Part shown: piece by piece, positions 25,143 through 33,721 of the stretch
How positions within the stretch are numbered: position 1 is the stretch's first letter
How the letters are laid out: every line of letters starts with the position of its first letter
DNA from: Kosakonia radicincitans DSM 16656
GTDB lineage: Bacteria > Pseudomonadota > Gammaproteobacteria > Enterobacterales > Enterobacteriaceae
DNA length: 64,000 bases
Direction of reading: 5' to 3'
Assembly (NCBI RefSeq): GCF_000280495.2
Contig: NZ_CP018016.1
Span: 5,208,001 to 5,272,000, forward strand
Program-made: the position numbers and the translations under genes
Notes under the pieces: generated by a model
What the model was told of the DNA's origin: nothing
Databases searched by the model: none
The model's input: only the letters and a program-made list of their open reading frames with translations

Positions 25143-25496
25143 ATGGCCCCGATTACTGCGCTTCAGCTTTTCAAGAATCTCTCGGATGAAACTCGCCTGA
25201 AAATCGTTCTGTTACTCAGGGCGTCAGGAGAACTCTGTGTTTGTGAGCTTTGCGGAACGCTTGAAGAATCTCAGCCCAAAATATCCCGCCATCTCTCCAT
25301 GCTACGGGAAAGTGGACTGCTTATTGACCGCCGCGAAGGCAAATGGATCCACTACCGGCTTTCAGCGAATATGCCCGCCTGGGCGGCAGCTGTCATTGAA
25401 CAGGCTTATCTCAGTCAGAAAGAGGATATTTCGCTTCTGGCCGGGCGGATTGCCCGCAACAGCGCCACAACCGGCGGCAGAGCGGTTTGTCTTTAA
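25143..25496 (+). CDS. arsR: arsenite-responsive repressor ArsR
   Basis: A 117-residue winged-helix repressor, same length as E. coli and R773 ArsR. The As(III) site ELCVCELCG is intact (Cys-x-Cys plus a third Cys), followed by the recognition helix ESQPKISRHLSMLRESGLL and the wing RREGKWIHYRL. As(III) binding releases DNA and turns on the downstream ars genes. The AT-rich region before it (25070-25100) with TGACATCAATACAGCG is the likely operator zone. Confidence 0.95.
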   Translation: MAPITALQLFKNLSDETRLKIVLLLRASGELCVCELCGTLEESQPKISRHLSMLRESGLLIDRREGKWIHYRLSANMPAWAAAVIEQAYLSQKEDISLLAGRIARNSATTGGRAVCL

Positions 25497-25552
25497 CAAA
25501 TTAAAAAATTTATCCATACATATATGTTTTAACGAATTTATATGGTGATGTT

Positions 25553-26032
25553 ATGAATATTCTTTTTCTGTGTACCGGTAATTCCTGTCGTTCCATTCTG
25601 GCCGAAGCGACGTTTAATGCGCTTTCACCGGAAGCGCACCACGCCTTCAGCGCAGGCAGTCAGCCTAAAGGTGAAGTCCATCCCCGCGCTCTTGCTCTTC
25701 TCAGGAAAGAAGGGATACCCACGGATGGGTATTACAGCAAATCGTGGGACAACCTCCCTGTGACCCCGGATGTGGTGATCACGGTGTGCGGGAATGCGGC
25801 GGGTGAAACCTGTCCTGCGTATCTGGCTCCGGCGGTGAGGGCACACTGGGGAGTCGAGGATCCTGATAAGGCTACCGGAAGTGATGAGGAGATCGATGCC
25901 GCTTTCGAACAGGCCTGGCATATTCTCCGTCGCCGGATTGAAGCCTTTCTGTTGCTTGCGCCATCAGTCCTGTCGGGCCCTGAGGAGCGTCTTCAGGCTG
26001 AACTGAACCGGATCGGTGAAACCATTTTTTAA
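25553..26032 (+). CDS. LMW-phosphatase-type arsenate reductase
   Basis: A 159-residue protein of the low-molecular-weight tyrosine phosphatase fold that reduces arsenate, thioredoxin-family type. The P-loop is LFLCTGNSCRSILAEA (C-x5-R-S), then VITVCGNAAGETCPAY with the paired Cys used for the relay (as in B. subtilis or S. aureus ArsC), and HWGVEDPDKATGSDEEID with the general-acid Asp. It sits between arsR and arsD, so arsenate reduction here does not rely only on the glutaredoxin-type arsC downstream. Confidence 0.88.
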   Translation: MNILFLCTGNSCRSILAEATFNALSPEAHHAFSAGSQPKGEVHPRALALLRKEGIPTDGYYSKSWDNLPVTPDVVITVCGNAAGETCPAYLAPAVRAHWGVEDPDKATGSDEEIDAAFEQAWHILRRRIEAFLLLAPSVLSGPEERLQAELNRIGETIF

Positions 26033-26054
26033 CTGAAACCTGAAGGAATAGAGA

Positions 26055-26420
26055 ATGAAAACACTGTCAGTGTATGACCCGGCACTTTGCTGCAGTTCGG
26101 GCGTGTGCGGGACGGAAGTGGACCAGGCTCTGGTGTCATTTTCCGCAGACATCACGTGGCTGAAACAGCAGGGTGTGTCGGTGGAACGTTTTAACCTGTC
26201 CCAGCAACCTCTGGCATTTGCTGAGAATCCGTCAGTTAAAGCCTTTCTTGAGCGCTCCGGTGCTGAAAGCCTGCCATTAATTCTGCTGGATGGCGAGTTC
26301 GCCCTGTCCGGTCGCTATCCGACACGGCAGGATCTGACTCGCTGGTTTGGGCTTAATCAGGAAAAAATTGGTATGGCTCCGGGGAAAAACTGCTGTGGCG
26401 GCAACACGTCATGTTGCTGA
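26055..26420 (+). CDS. arsD: arsenite metallochaperone ArsD
   Basis: A 121-residue protein (R773 ArsD is 120) that hands As(III) to ArsA. The cysteine pairs are intact: CCSSGVC near residues 12-18, and the C-terminal NCCGGNTSCC. The first set (Cys12, Cys13, Cys18) is the one needed for chaperone function. Start ATG 26055 follows GGAATAGAG. Its last codons overlap a short upstream extension of arsA, but the arsA start used here (26441) leaves a 20-base gap. Confidence 0.95.
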   Translation: MKTLSVYDPALCCSSGVCGTEVDQALVSFSADITWLKQQGVSVERFNLSQQPLAFAENPSVKAFLERSGAESLPLILLDGEFALSGRYPTRQDLTRWFGLNQEKIGMAPGKNCCGGNTSCC

Positions 26421-26440
26421 ACCCAACCGGACAGGAGCCC

Positions 26441-28210
26441 ATGATGAACTATCTGAACAGTATCCCGAAGTTTCTCTTTTTTACGGGGAAAGGGGGAGTC
26501 GGAAAAACCTCGCTTTCCTGCGCAACGGCTATTCGTCTGGCTGATGATGGCAAACGTATCCTGCTGGTCAGTACCGACCCGGCATCAAATGTGGGCCAGG
26601 TCTTCGGGCAGCAGATTGGTAACACCCTGACGGTCATCTCTGCCGTACCCGGACTCACTGCGCTGGAAATCGATCCGCAGGCGGCGGCGCAACAGTATCG
26701 TGCCCGCATCGTTGATCCGGTTAAAGGGATTTTGCCCGAAGATGTCGTCCGCAGCATTGAAGAACAGTTGTCCGGTGCCTGCACAACAGAAATTGCCGCC
26801 TTTGATGAGTTCACCGGGCTGCTGACCGACGACGCGTTACTGAATGATTTTGACCATGTGATTTTTGATACCGCCCCTACAGGGCATACCATTCGTCTGC
26901 TACAACTGCCAGGTGCCTGGAGCAGTTTTATCGAGACGAATCCTGACGGTGCATCCTGCCTTGGGCCGCTGGCCGGACTGGAAAAACAGCGGGAACGTTA
27001 CTCGCATGCATTATCGGTGCTGGCAGACGGGGAAAAGACACGGTTAATCCTGGTCGCCCGCGCTCAGCAGTCAACGCTGGCTGAAGTTGCCCGCACGCAT
27101 GATGAACTGTTGCATGTCGGTCTGAAGCACCAGTACCTGGTCATAAACGGGATCATGCCTGCCGGAGAAGCCTCAGAGGACAGTCTTGCCAGCGCACTGT
27201 ATCAGCGTGAACAACGTATTCTTTCTCACATGCCGCAGGTGCTTGCATCGCTTCCGACGGACAGGTTAAGCCTTCAGCAGGAAAACCTGGTTGGCGTGAC
27301 GGCGCTTCGCCGCTTGCTGACGGGAGAAAATAAGCCATGCTCACTGCCCGCAGCGAAACCCGTGTCAGAGCCTCTCTCCGCACCGTCCCTGGAAATGCTG
27401 ATTGATGATATTGCCCGTGACGGACATGGTCTGGTGATGCTGATGGGCAAAGGCGGCGTGGGAAAAACAACGCTTGCCGCCGCTGTGGCCGTGGCCCTCG
27501 CTGATAAAGGGTTTGATGTCCATCTCACCACATCGGATCCCGCAGCACACCTTGAAAGCACGCTTAACGGACAACTGCCTCATCTCCAGGTCAGTCGTAT
27601 CGATCCGCATGCCGAGACTGCGCGCTACCGGGAACATGTTCTTGCCACCAAAGGAAAGGAGCTGGACCCACAGGGACGGGCGTTACTGGAAGAAGATTTA
27701 CGTTCCCCCTGCACGGAGGAAATCGCCGTATTCCAGGCATTTTCCCGTGTGATCAGGGAAGCCGGGAAACGTTTTGTGGTCATGGATACCGCTCCGACAG
27801 GCCACACCCTGTTACTGCTGGATGCCACGGGAGCCTACCATCGTGAAGTGGTAAAACGAATGGGCGAAAAAGGGCATTATCTGACGCCAATGATGCAGTT
27901 GCAGGATCCTGAGCGAACCAAAATCATGCTCGTAACCCTGCCTGAAACCACTCCTGTTCTCGAAGCTGCCGGTTTACAGGAGGATTTACGTCGGGCCGGT
28001 ATTGAACCCTGGGCATGGCTCATCAATAACAGTCTGGTCGCAACAGAAACAACGTCACCGCTGTTATTAACAAGGGCTGCACACGAAGCTGCTCAGATCA
28101 ATAAGGTCAGGACGGAGCTGGCCTCACGCATGGCGCTGATCCCTCTGCAGCAGGAAGAGCCGACAGGTATTGAACAACTCAAACGTCTTACCCGTCAGGC
28201 AGGAAAATAA
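26441..28210 (+). CDS. arsA: arsenite-translocating ATPase ArsA
   Basis: A 589-residue soluble ATPase with two homologous halves (R773 ArsA is 583). It powers ArsB. Two P-loops, [20 protein letters not shown] near residue 15 and [20 protein letters not shown] near residue 330; each half has the signature DTAPTGHT. Metalloid-site Cys occur in GACTTE, and in SPCTEE of the second half. Start ATG 26441 (or 26444) follows CAGGAG. Confidence 0.95.
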   Translation: MMNYLNSIPKFLFFTGKGGVGKTSLSCATAIRLADDGKRILLVSTDPASNVGQVFGQQIGNTLTVISAVPGLTALEIDPQAAAQQYRARIVDPVKGILPEDVVRSIEEQLSGACTTEIAAFDEFTGLLTDDALLNDFDHVIFDTAPTGHTIRLLQLPGAWSSFIETNPDGASCLGPLAGLEKQRERYSHALSVLADGEKTRLILVARAQQSTLAEVARTHDELLHVGLKHQYLVINGIMPAGEASEDSLASALYQREQRILSHMPQVLASLPTDRLSLQQENLVGVTALRRLLTGENKPCSLPAAKPVSEPLSAPSLEMLIDDIARDGHGLVMLMGKGGVGKTTLAAAVAVALADKGFDVHLTTSDPAAHLESTLNGQLPHLQVSRIDPHAETARYREHVLATKGKELDPQGRALLEEDLRSPCTEEIAVFQAFSRVIREAGKRFVVMDTAPTGHTLLLLDATGAYHREVVKRMGEKGHYLTPMMQLQDPERTKIMLVTLPETTPVLEAAGLQEDLRRAGIEPWAWLINNSLVATETTSPLLLTRAAHEAAQINKVRTELASRMALIPLQQEEPTGIEQLKRLTRQAGK

Positions 28211-28216
28211 TAAATA

Positions 28217-28238
28217 CGGGCAGGAAGAGTCCTGCCCG
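28217..28238 (+). other. intercistronic hairpin between arsA and arsB
   Basis: CGGGCAGGA-agag-TCCTGCCCG, a 9-bp perfect stem, just before the AGGAGG of arsB. No T-run, so it is more likely an RNA-stability or translation element balancing arsA and arsB than a terminator. Confidence 0.55.
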
Positions 28239-28250
28239 ACAGGAGGCTTT

Positions 28251-29540
28251 ATGTGGCTGGCTGCAGCTATTTTTATTCTGACCATTGTACTGGTCATCTG
28301 GCAACCCCGGGGGCTGGGAATAGGCTGGAGCGCGATGCTCGGGGCCTCACTCGCACTGATTACTGGTGTGGTTCACCCCGGTGATATTCCGGCCGTCTGG
28401 CATATTGTCTGGAATGCGACGGCTGCGTTCATTGCGGTCATTATTATCAGTCTGTTACTCGACGAATCAGGTTTCTTTGAATGGGCAGCTCTGCACGTCG
28501 CACGCTGGGGTAACGGCCGCGGACGATGGCTGTTTTCCTGGATTGTTTTACTGGGTGCTGCGGTAGCGGCGCTGTTTGCCAACGACGGTGCGGCGCTCAT
28601 CCTGACACCTATCGTTATCGCCATGTTGCTCGCACTGGGATTCAGTAAAGGCACCACGCTGGCGTTCGTCATGGCGGCAGGATTTATCGCAGACTCCGCC
28701 AGCCTGCCACTCATCGTTTCGAACCTGGTGAACATCGTCTCGGCGGATTTCTTTAAGCTCGGGTTCAATGAATATGCGTCCGTTATGGTGCCGGTTGATA
28801 TCGCGGCCATTATTGCCACACTGGTGATGCTGCATCTGTATTTCCGGAAGGATATTCCCGCGACCTATGAAATTTCGCGCCTTAAAGCGCCGGAAGAGGT
28901 TATCCGCGATCGGAATACCTTCCGGACAGGCTGGGGAGTTCTGGCTCTTTTACTGCTCGGATTCTTTGGGCTTGAACCCCTGGGGATCCCCGTCAGTGCA
29001 GTTGCCGCCGTCGGCGCATTCATCCTGTTTCTGGTCGCCAAAAAAGGACATGCGATTAATACCGGAAAGGTGCTTCGCGGAGCCCCCTGGCAGATTGTGA
29101 TTTTCTCCCTGGGCATGTATCTGGTGGTCTACGGACTGCGTAATGCCGGACTGACTGACTACCTGTCTGCTGTGCTTAATCAGTTCGCCAGCCAGGGCCT
29201 GTGGGCGGCCACGCTGGGCACGGGCTTCCTGACCGCCTTCCTCTCCTCGATCATGAATAACATGCCAACCGTCCTGGTAGGAGCACTGTCTATCGATGGC
29301 AGTACGGCGACCGGAGTGATTAAAGAGGCCATGATTTACGCCAATGTCATTGGCAGCGACCTGGGGCCCAAAATCACCCCTATCGGCAGTCTGGCCACCC
29401 TGCTGTGGTTACATGTGCTGGCGCAGAAAGATATCCGGATCACCTGGGGATATTACTTCCGGGTCGGCATCGTAATGACCCTGCCCGTGCTGTTTGTGAC
29501 GCTGGTTGCTCTGGCATTACGTTTATCCGTTTCGTTCTGA
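28251..29540 (+). CDS. arsB: arsenite efflux pump ArsB
   Basis: A 429-residue membrane protein, the exact size of E. coli/R773 ArsB, with twelve spans. It begins [20 protein letters not shown], and contains [20 protein letters not shown] and [20 protein letters not shown], typical conserved segments. It exports As(III)/Sb(III) by itself with the proton gradient, or driven by ArsA. ATG 28251 follows AGGAGG at six bases. Confidence 0.96.
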   Translation: MWLAAAIFILTIVLVIWQPRGLGIGWSAMLGASLALITGVVHPGDIPAVWHIVWNATAAFIAVIIISLLLDESGFFEWAALHVARWGNGRGRWLFSWIVLLGAAVAALFANDGAALILTPIVIAMLLALGFSKGTTLAFVMAAGFIADSASLPLIVSNLVNIVSADFFKLGFNEYASVMVPVDIAAIIATLVMLHLYFRKDIPATYEISRLKAPEEVIRDRNTFRTGWGVLALLLLGFFGLEPLGIPVSAVAAVGAFILFLVAKKGHAINTGKVLRGAPWQIVIFSLGMYLVVYGLRNAGLTDYLSAVLNQFASQGLWAATLGTGFLTAFLSSIMNNMPTVLVGALSIDGSTATGVIKEAMIYANVIGSDLGPKITPIGSLATLLWLHVLAQKDIRITWGYYFRVGIVMTLPVLFVTLVALALRLSVSF

Positions 29541-29597
29541 TTAACCCGGCACTGGTCGTCACTGACCTGCGCCCGTCAAACCCTAAGAGAGTGATTT

Positions 29598-30026
29598 ATG
29601 AGCGCAATTACGATTTATCATAACCCGGCCTGCGGGACGTCCCGCAATACCCTCGAATTGATCCGCAACAGTGGTGTGGAACCCACGGTCATTTTATACC
29701 TTGAGACGCCGCCGGCCCGCGCTGAGCTGGTCACACTTATCGCTGATATGGGGATCTGCGTGCGTGACCTGCTGCGTAAAAATGTGGAGCCTTATGAGCA
29801 ACTGGGCCTGGCAGAGGACAAATGGAGTGACGATGAGCTGATTGATTTTATGCTGCAGCATCCCATCCTGATCAATCGTCCTGTTGTGGTTACGCCTCTG
29901 GGTACCCGGCTGTGCCGTCCGTCTGAGGTGGTGCTGGATATTCTGCCGGATGCACAAAAGGGAGCGTTCAGCAAAGAGGACGGCGAACAGGTGATTGATG
30001 CCCAGGGGCAGCGTGTCGTGAAGTAA
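29598..30026 (+). CDS. arsC: arsenate reductase ArsC, glutaredoxin-dependent
   Basis: A 142-residue ArsC of the R773 type. The active motif is IYHNPACGTSRNTLELIRNS with the single catalytic Cys12, and conserved arginines in INRPVVVTPLGTRLCRPSE. It uses glutathione and glutaredoxin to reduce As(V). This is the second arsenate reductase of the operon; its mechanism differs from that of the LMW-phosphatase type at 25553. Confidence 0.95.
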   Translation: MSAITIYHNPACGTSRNTLELIRNSGVEPTVILYLETPPARAELVTLIADMGICVRDLLRKNVEPYEQLGLAEDKWSDDELIDFMLQHPILINRPVVVTPLGTRLCRPSEVVLDILPDAQKGAFSKEDGEQVIDAQGQRVVK

Positions 30027-30098
30027 TCCCAGTGGTCGGGCTGTCAGCACCTGAGCGGCCCGATCATACCTTTCCGGCCTGACAGAAGGTAAGCCGCG

Positions 30099-30608
30099 AT
30101 GATGAGTAAAACATACAATGTCCTGTTCCTGTGTTCAGGGAATTCGGCACGGAGCCTGTTTGCGGAAGTGCTGATGAACCAGCTTGGCGGGGGAAAATTC
30201 CGGGCATTCAGCGCCGGCACTCAACCGGCCAGTTCACCTCACCCGCTGACGCTCAGGGTACTTAACGATCAGGGATTCAGCACTGAATCCCTGAAAAGCA
30301 AACACCTGCAAAACTTTCGGCATCCTGATGCCCCGCAAATGGATTTCATTTTTACGCTGTGTGACCGGATGGCGGGAGAAGGATGTCCGGTGTTCCCGGG
30401 CAGCCCCATAACGGCCCACTGGGGTTTCCGGGATCCGGCTTTAGCAGCGGGAACCGATACGGAGAAATACCATGCCTTTGTGGAGGTTGAAAAACAGATT
30501 GCCACGCGCATCCGGCTGTTTCTGAGCCTTCCCCTGGATAAAATCGATCGGCTTTCATTACAGAAGCAGCTGCAGGCAATGGGTAATACCGGATCTGACG
30601 AACATTAA
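30099..30608 (+). CDS. second LMW-phosphatase-like arsenate reductase
   Basis: A 169-residue protein with P-loop VLFLCSGNSARSLFAEVLMN (C-x5-R) and FIFTLCDRMAGEGCPVFPGS with two Cys, then HWGFRDPALAAGTDTEKYHA including the D-P acid loop. It is a paralogue of the gene at 25553 with a different phosphate-loop sequence, a C-terminal extension, and an ATG at 30099 or 30102. Distinct substrates or partner thiols are possible. Confidence 0.82.
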   Translation: MMSKTYNVLFLCSGNSARSLFAEVLMNQLGGGKFRAFSAGTQPASSPHPLTLRVLNDQGFSTESLKSKHLQNFRHPDAPQMDFIFTLCDRMAGEGCPVFPGSPITAHWGFRDPALAAGTDTEKYHAFVEVEKQIATRIRLFLSLPLDKIDRLSLQKQLQAMGNTGSDEH

Positions 30609-30747
30609 TCCGGTACCGCTCGGCCACCCTTTCTTACAAACCCTGACGATGTCCTGAGGGCGTTATCCCTGTTGATACAGCCAGCATGGATGAGGTAAAG
30701 GCATAACGTTAACCAGATTAATAACAATAAGTATGGAGTCTTTATTG

Positions 30748-31245
30748 ATGTTTCATCCGTTTGATATTCTCACCCTGGACAATGGTGCCAGGCTGATATT
30801 TACCCCCTGCCCGGGAACCAGAGGGGTCTCCCTTGCTGATTCATTAAAATCCTTAAAAGAAACCGGTGCGCAGGCTGTTATCACGATGATGACGCTGGCT
30901 GAACTCAGTGAAAATCAGGCTGATGCACTTCCGTCACTGTGCGCTGACCTTCATATGGACTGGTTTCACCTCCCCGTACAAGACAGCTGTGCACCTGAAG
31001 AACCATTTGAACAGGCATTTGCCCGAGAGAAAAAGAGCCTGCTGGCTTTAGTCCGGTCTGGCGGGACGCTGGTTATCCATTGTCATGGTGGTTCTGGCCG
31101 GACAGGCATGATGGCCGCTGTTCTGATGCTCGAGTCAGGTTATCAGCCTGCTCAGGTGAAAAAACAGGTCCAGCTAATCAGGCCAAAATCTCTGACTTCG
31201 CCGGTACAGGTCAATTATCTTGGTAAGCGATACGGCTACCAGTAA
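30748..31245 (+). CDS. cyclin-dependent-kinase-inhibitor-3-like (CX5R) phosphatase
   Basis: A 165-residue protein (ATG 30748 after GGAG) starting MFHPFDILTLDNGARLIFTP. The catalytic loop is LVIHCHGGSGRTGMMAAVLM (C-H-G-G-S-G-R), a dual-specificity phosphatase-type site. The gene lies between the arsenate reductase-like gene and arsH, and phosphatases of this type recur in enteric and other ars islands. It may act on phosphate or arsenate esters; no direct evidence. A 10-bp hairpin, CCATCAGGGG with CCCCTGATGG (31289-31318), follows it. Confidence 0.8.
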   Translation: MFHPFDILTLDNGARLIFTPCPGTRGVSLADSLKSLKETGAQAVITMMTLAELSENQADALPSLCADLHMDWFHLPVQDSCAPEEPFEQAFAREKKSLLALVRSGGTLVIHCHGGSGRTGMMAAVLMLESGYQPAQVKKQVQLIRPKSLTSPVQVNYLGKRYGYQ

Positions 31246-31288
31246 CAACGCCGTAATGTGCTGGCAGACCTGCCCGTCGAAAAATTAT

Positions 31289-31318
31289 CCATCAGGGGGC
31301 AAACCTGTCCCCTGATGG
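31289..31318 (+). terminator. possible terminator after the CX5R phosphatase gene
   Basis: A 10-bp perfect inverted repeat with a 10-base loop, 44 bases past the stop codon. No T-run follows, so it may attenuate rather than end transcription. The rest of 31246-31543 shows no gene. Confidence 0.4.
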
Positions 31319-31543
31319 CCCCTGAACTGTATTTTTCAAACGCCCGGCAACAGCAGATTCTTCACTCTGCACTTTCAGGGAGTCAGTGAGGCTCATACGT
31401 CAGGAAAGGCAGGGCCGTCCCCCTGTACTGCCAGCCGCAGTATAAACAACTGACCCAGATTGTCGGATTTTTGCTGGATGAGTGTTGCATGGGCAGCGCA
31501 GCCAGTGTTTTAACAATACATCAACCCGTGAGTAAAACCTGCA

Positions 31544-32266
31544 ATGAACGAATTAAATGACAGCCTGCCAAATATCATCCCTGACATTTTCGATGCTCCG
31601 GACTTCACTGGCAAACCTTTATCTGAAACGCCCGGGCATGCACCACGTATTTTGATGCTTTATGGGTCTGTACGTGAACGTTCATACAGCCGCCTGGCTA
31701 CGGAGGAAGGAGCACGCCTGCTCACCGCCATGGGCGCTGAAGTCCGTATTTTTAATCCTTCCGGGCTTCCCCTGCCAGATGATGCTCCGGATACCCACCC
31801 AAAAGTTGCCGAGCTACGTGAACTGGTGCGATGGTCAGAAGGAATGGTGTGGTGCTCCCCTGAACGTCATGGGGCGATGACCGGGATTATGAAAGCACAG
31901 ATAGACTGGATCCCACTGAGCGAAGGGGCTATACGCCCATCGCAGGGGAAAACGCTGGCGGTGATGCAGGTCAGCGGTGGCTCCCAGTCCTTTAACGCGG
32001 TTAACCAGATGCGTATTTTAGGACGCTGGATGCGTATGATCACCATTCCCAATCAGTCGTCAGTCGCCAAAGCCTGGCAGGAATTTGATGAAGAAGGCAG
32101 GATGAAACCCTCAGCCTATTACGACAGGATCGTGGATGTGATGGAAGAGCTGATGAAGTTTACGTTGCTTACCCGGGGGAGAGCTGCCTACCTGGTTGAC
32201 CGCTACAGTGAACGTAAGGAAAGTGCCTCTGCACTTTCCGGGAGGGTAAACCAGCGCAGCATATAG
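31544..32266 (+). CDS. arsH: NADPH-dependent FMN reductase ArsH
   Basis: A 240-residue flavodoxin-like flavoprotein that oxidises trivalent organoarsenicals or moves electrons from NADPH. Landmarks: [20 protein letters not shown] (FMN phosphate loop), [20 protein letters not shown] and [20 protein letters not shown], then [20 protein letters not shown]. Length equals known ArsH. Last plus-strand gene of the ars cluster; its presence with a DUF318 permease suggests capacity for methylated arsenicals. Confidence 0.94.
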   Translation: MNELNDSLPNIIPDIFDAPDFTGKPLSETPGHAPRILMLYGSVRERSYSRLATEEGARLLTAMGAEVRIFNPSGLPLPDDAPDTHPKVAELRELVRWSEGMVWCSPERHGAMTGIMKAQIDWIPLSEGAIRPSQGKTLAVMQVSGGSQSFNAVNQMRILGRWMRMITIPNQSSVAKAWQEFDEEGRMKPSAYYDRIVDVMEELMKFTLLTRGRAAYLVDRYSERKESASALSGRVNQRSI

Positions 32267-32348
32267 TGCATAAGATTTACGGGAGATATCTGATTTCTTT
32301 CGGGGAAGGCACGCCCCGTAATAGCCCTCCCGGATGTAGAGAAGAGCC

Positions 32349-32879
32349 TCAGCCAGATGGTATGTCCGGAAGTGTAACATCACCGGCACCAAGAGTGCGT
32401 TGCAGTATTACTGTATCAAGCCAGCGACCATGCTTAAACCCAACGGATTTTAGTGTCCCCGTATGGCTGAAACCTGCTGAACGGTGCAGTGAAAGAGAGG
32501 CGATATTTTCACTGTTACCCACTACGGCGATAAGCTGGCGAAAACCATGTTCCTCTGCCCATGCCACTACACGTGACAATAACAACGTTCCGATCCCTCG
32601 CCCCTGAAATGCAGGGGCTATGTATACGGAATCTTCCAGAGTGAACCGGTATGCGCATCTTTCACGGTAAAGTGAAAGGTAACAATAACCCAGAACCTCT
32701 CCATTCTCTGTCGCGACAAACCACGGGAGTCCGGCAGCATGTATCTTTTTTTGCCGGGCGGTCATTTCTGCCACATCGGGTGGCTCTGTTTCAAAAGTGG
32801 CTGTGCCATGCAATACATGCCAGGCGTATATCTGCTGAATCGCGGAGATATGTCTTTCATCTGCTTCCGTTATTTCCAT
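32349..32879 (-). CDS. GNAT N-acetyltransferase, ArsN/phosphinothricin acetyltransferase-like
   Basis: A 176-residue acetyltransferase from ATG 32879 (MEITEADERHISAIQQIYAW) behind GGGAG. GNAT motif A is EDSVYIAPAFQGRGIGTLLL (Q-G-R-G-I-G acetyl-CoA loop), and NSENIASLSLHRSAGFSHTG and VGFKHGRWLDTVILQRTLG match the phosphinothricin acetyltransferase family. Homologues called arsN in ars operons detoxify the organoarsenical antibiotic arsinothricin. Convergent with arsH. The assignment to ArsN is by context and family; other amine substrates are possible. Confidence 0.8.
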   Translation of the reverse strand: MEITEADERHISAIQQIYAWHVLHGTATFETEPPDVAEMTARQKKIHAAGLPWFVATENGEVLGYCYLSLYRERCAYRFTLEDSVYIAPAFQGRGIGTLLLSRVVAWAEEHGFRQLIAVVGNSENIASLSLHRSAGFSHTGTLKSVGFKHGRWLDTVILQRTLGAGDVTLPDIPSG

Positions 32880-32979
32880 CTGTGTAACTCCCTGCTGAAT
32901 AAGAGCACAAGCGTACTTCATGGAAAACACCTCAGACATAGCGAAATGCTTATACCCCCTATAAGTAAATATTTTATTC

Positions 32980-33148
32980 GGATACAGCCACGCGCGAACA
33001 GCGATGAACTGATGAAAGTGCTGGACGGGATCAACCATTCCGGGTTAGGGAAGTGTGAATAGCGCTTGAACGGCAGATGAAACGTGAAATGCTCTCACCT
33101 TCTTAGACAACGAAATGGCTAGATATTCCTCGCGCTTTTATTAGCTAA
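32980..33148 (+). pseudogene. decayed umuC (DNA polymerase V) C-terminus
   Basis: Frame at 32980-33062 gives PRANSDELMKVLDGINHSG then LGKCE and a stop; after a frame change near 33075, it continues RQMKREMLSP, a TAG, then TTKWLDIPRAFIS and stop. These blocks are the UmuC C-terminal region: SDELM...INxSGLGK, then QMKREMLSPxYTTRW. The part between them (WFAGRGI) is lost. It is a fragment only, plus strand, with frameshift and stop, probably left by an earlier mobile umuDC operon. Confidence 0.65.
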
Positions 33149-33209
33149 ACAGTGTGACGTAATGCCAGCACGGCCGACCAGTCGATGGTCACCTCAGGAT
33201 GAGGAAGTT

Positions 33210-33578
33210 TTACATCAGTGGGACAGAAAATGCCGGCAAAGCTGCCACACAGTCATTTATCCGGGACTGACCGGGCAGATACTGCGCCAGCAGATGATCC
33301 AAGGCGACTCGTGCATAACTTTCACTAGCGTTTACCCGGATTTTACTCTGTCGTTCCATTTCATCTCCCACCGCGACCAACTGGCTGTGCATGGGGAGCA
33401 GATAATTGAGCATTTTCGTATACATACACGCCTCTACAATTCGCTCCGAAAACGTTTCATGGTCGCTGGCAAACACGCTCGGCGCGTGGCACCCCACCCC
33501 GTCTTTTTCAGACTGAAGCGTCTGACAGAGAGTCAGGAGCGCTGCCAGTTCAACAGCGGTTTCTCTGGCCGATTTCAT
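33210..33578 (-). CDS. hypothetical protein, 122 residues
   Basis: A minus-strand frame with ATG 33578 preceded by GAGGA. It begins MKSARETAVELAALLTLCQT and includes SVFASDHETFSERIVEACMY, mainly helical by eye, no membrane span or signal. It contains four Cys. No family recognised. It is isolated on this strand between the umuC remnant and the TrlF-like gene, and may be a lone cargo gene. Confidence 0.45.
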   Translation of the reverse strand: MKSARETAVELAALLTLCQTLQSEKDGVGCHAPSVFASDHETFSERIVEACMYTKMLNYLLPMHSQLVAVGDEMERQSKIRVNASESYARVALDHLLAQYLPGQSRINDCVAALPAFSVPLM

Positions 33579-33721
33579 CCCATTTATTCCTCTGTCTCTG
33601 TAAGTGTGTATGACTTCTCCGACACCCTGATGCTAATAATTGCTCAAAAACATGGCAAGCTCAAAACGCTCTCATTATTATCTCAATGAGATTAATCCCG
33701 AATAGAGGGGAACTGCAGCGA

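Noticed and set aside
33162..33689. 175-codon plus-strand frame upstream of the TrlF-like gene
   Set aside because: Mostly antisense of the minus-strand hypothetical with a better start; text not protein-like.
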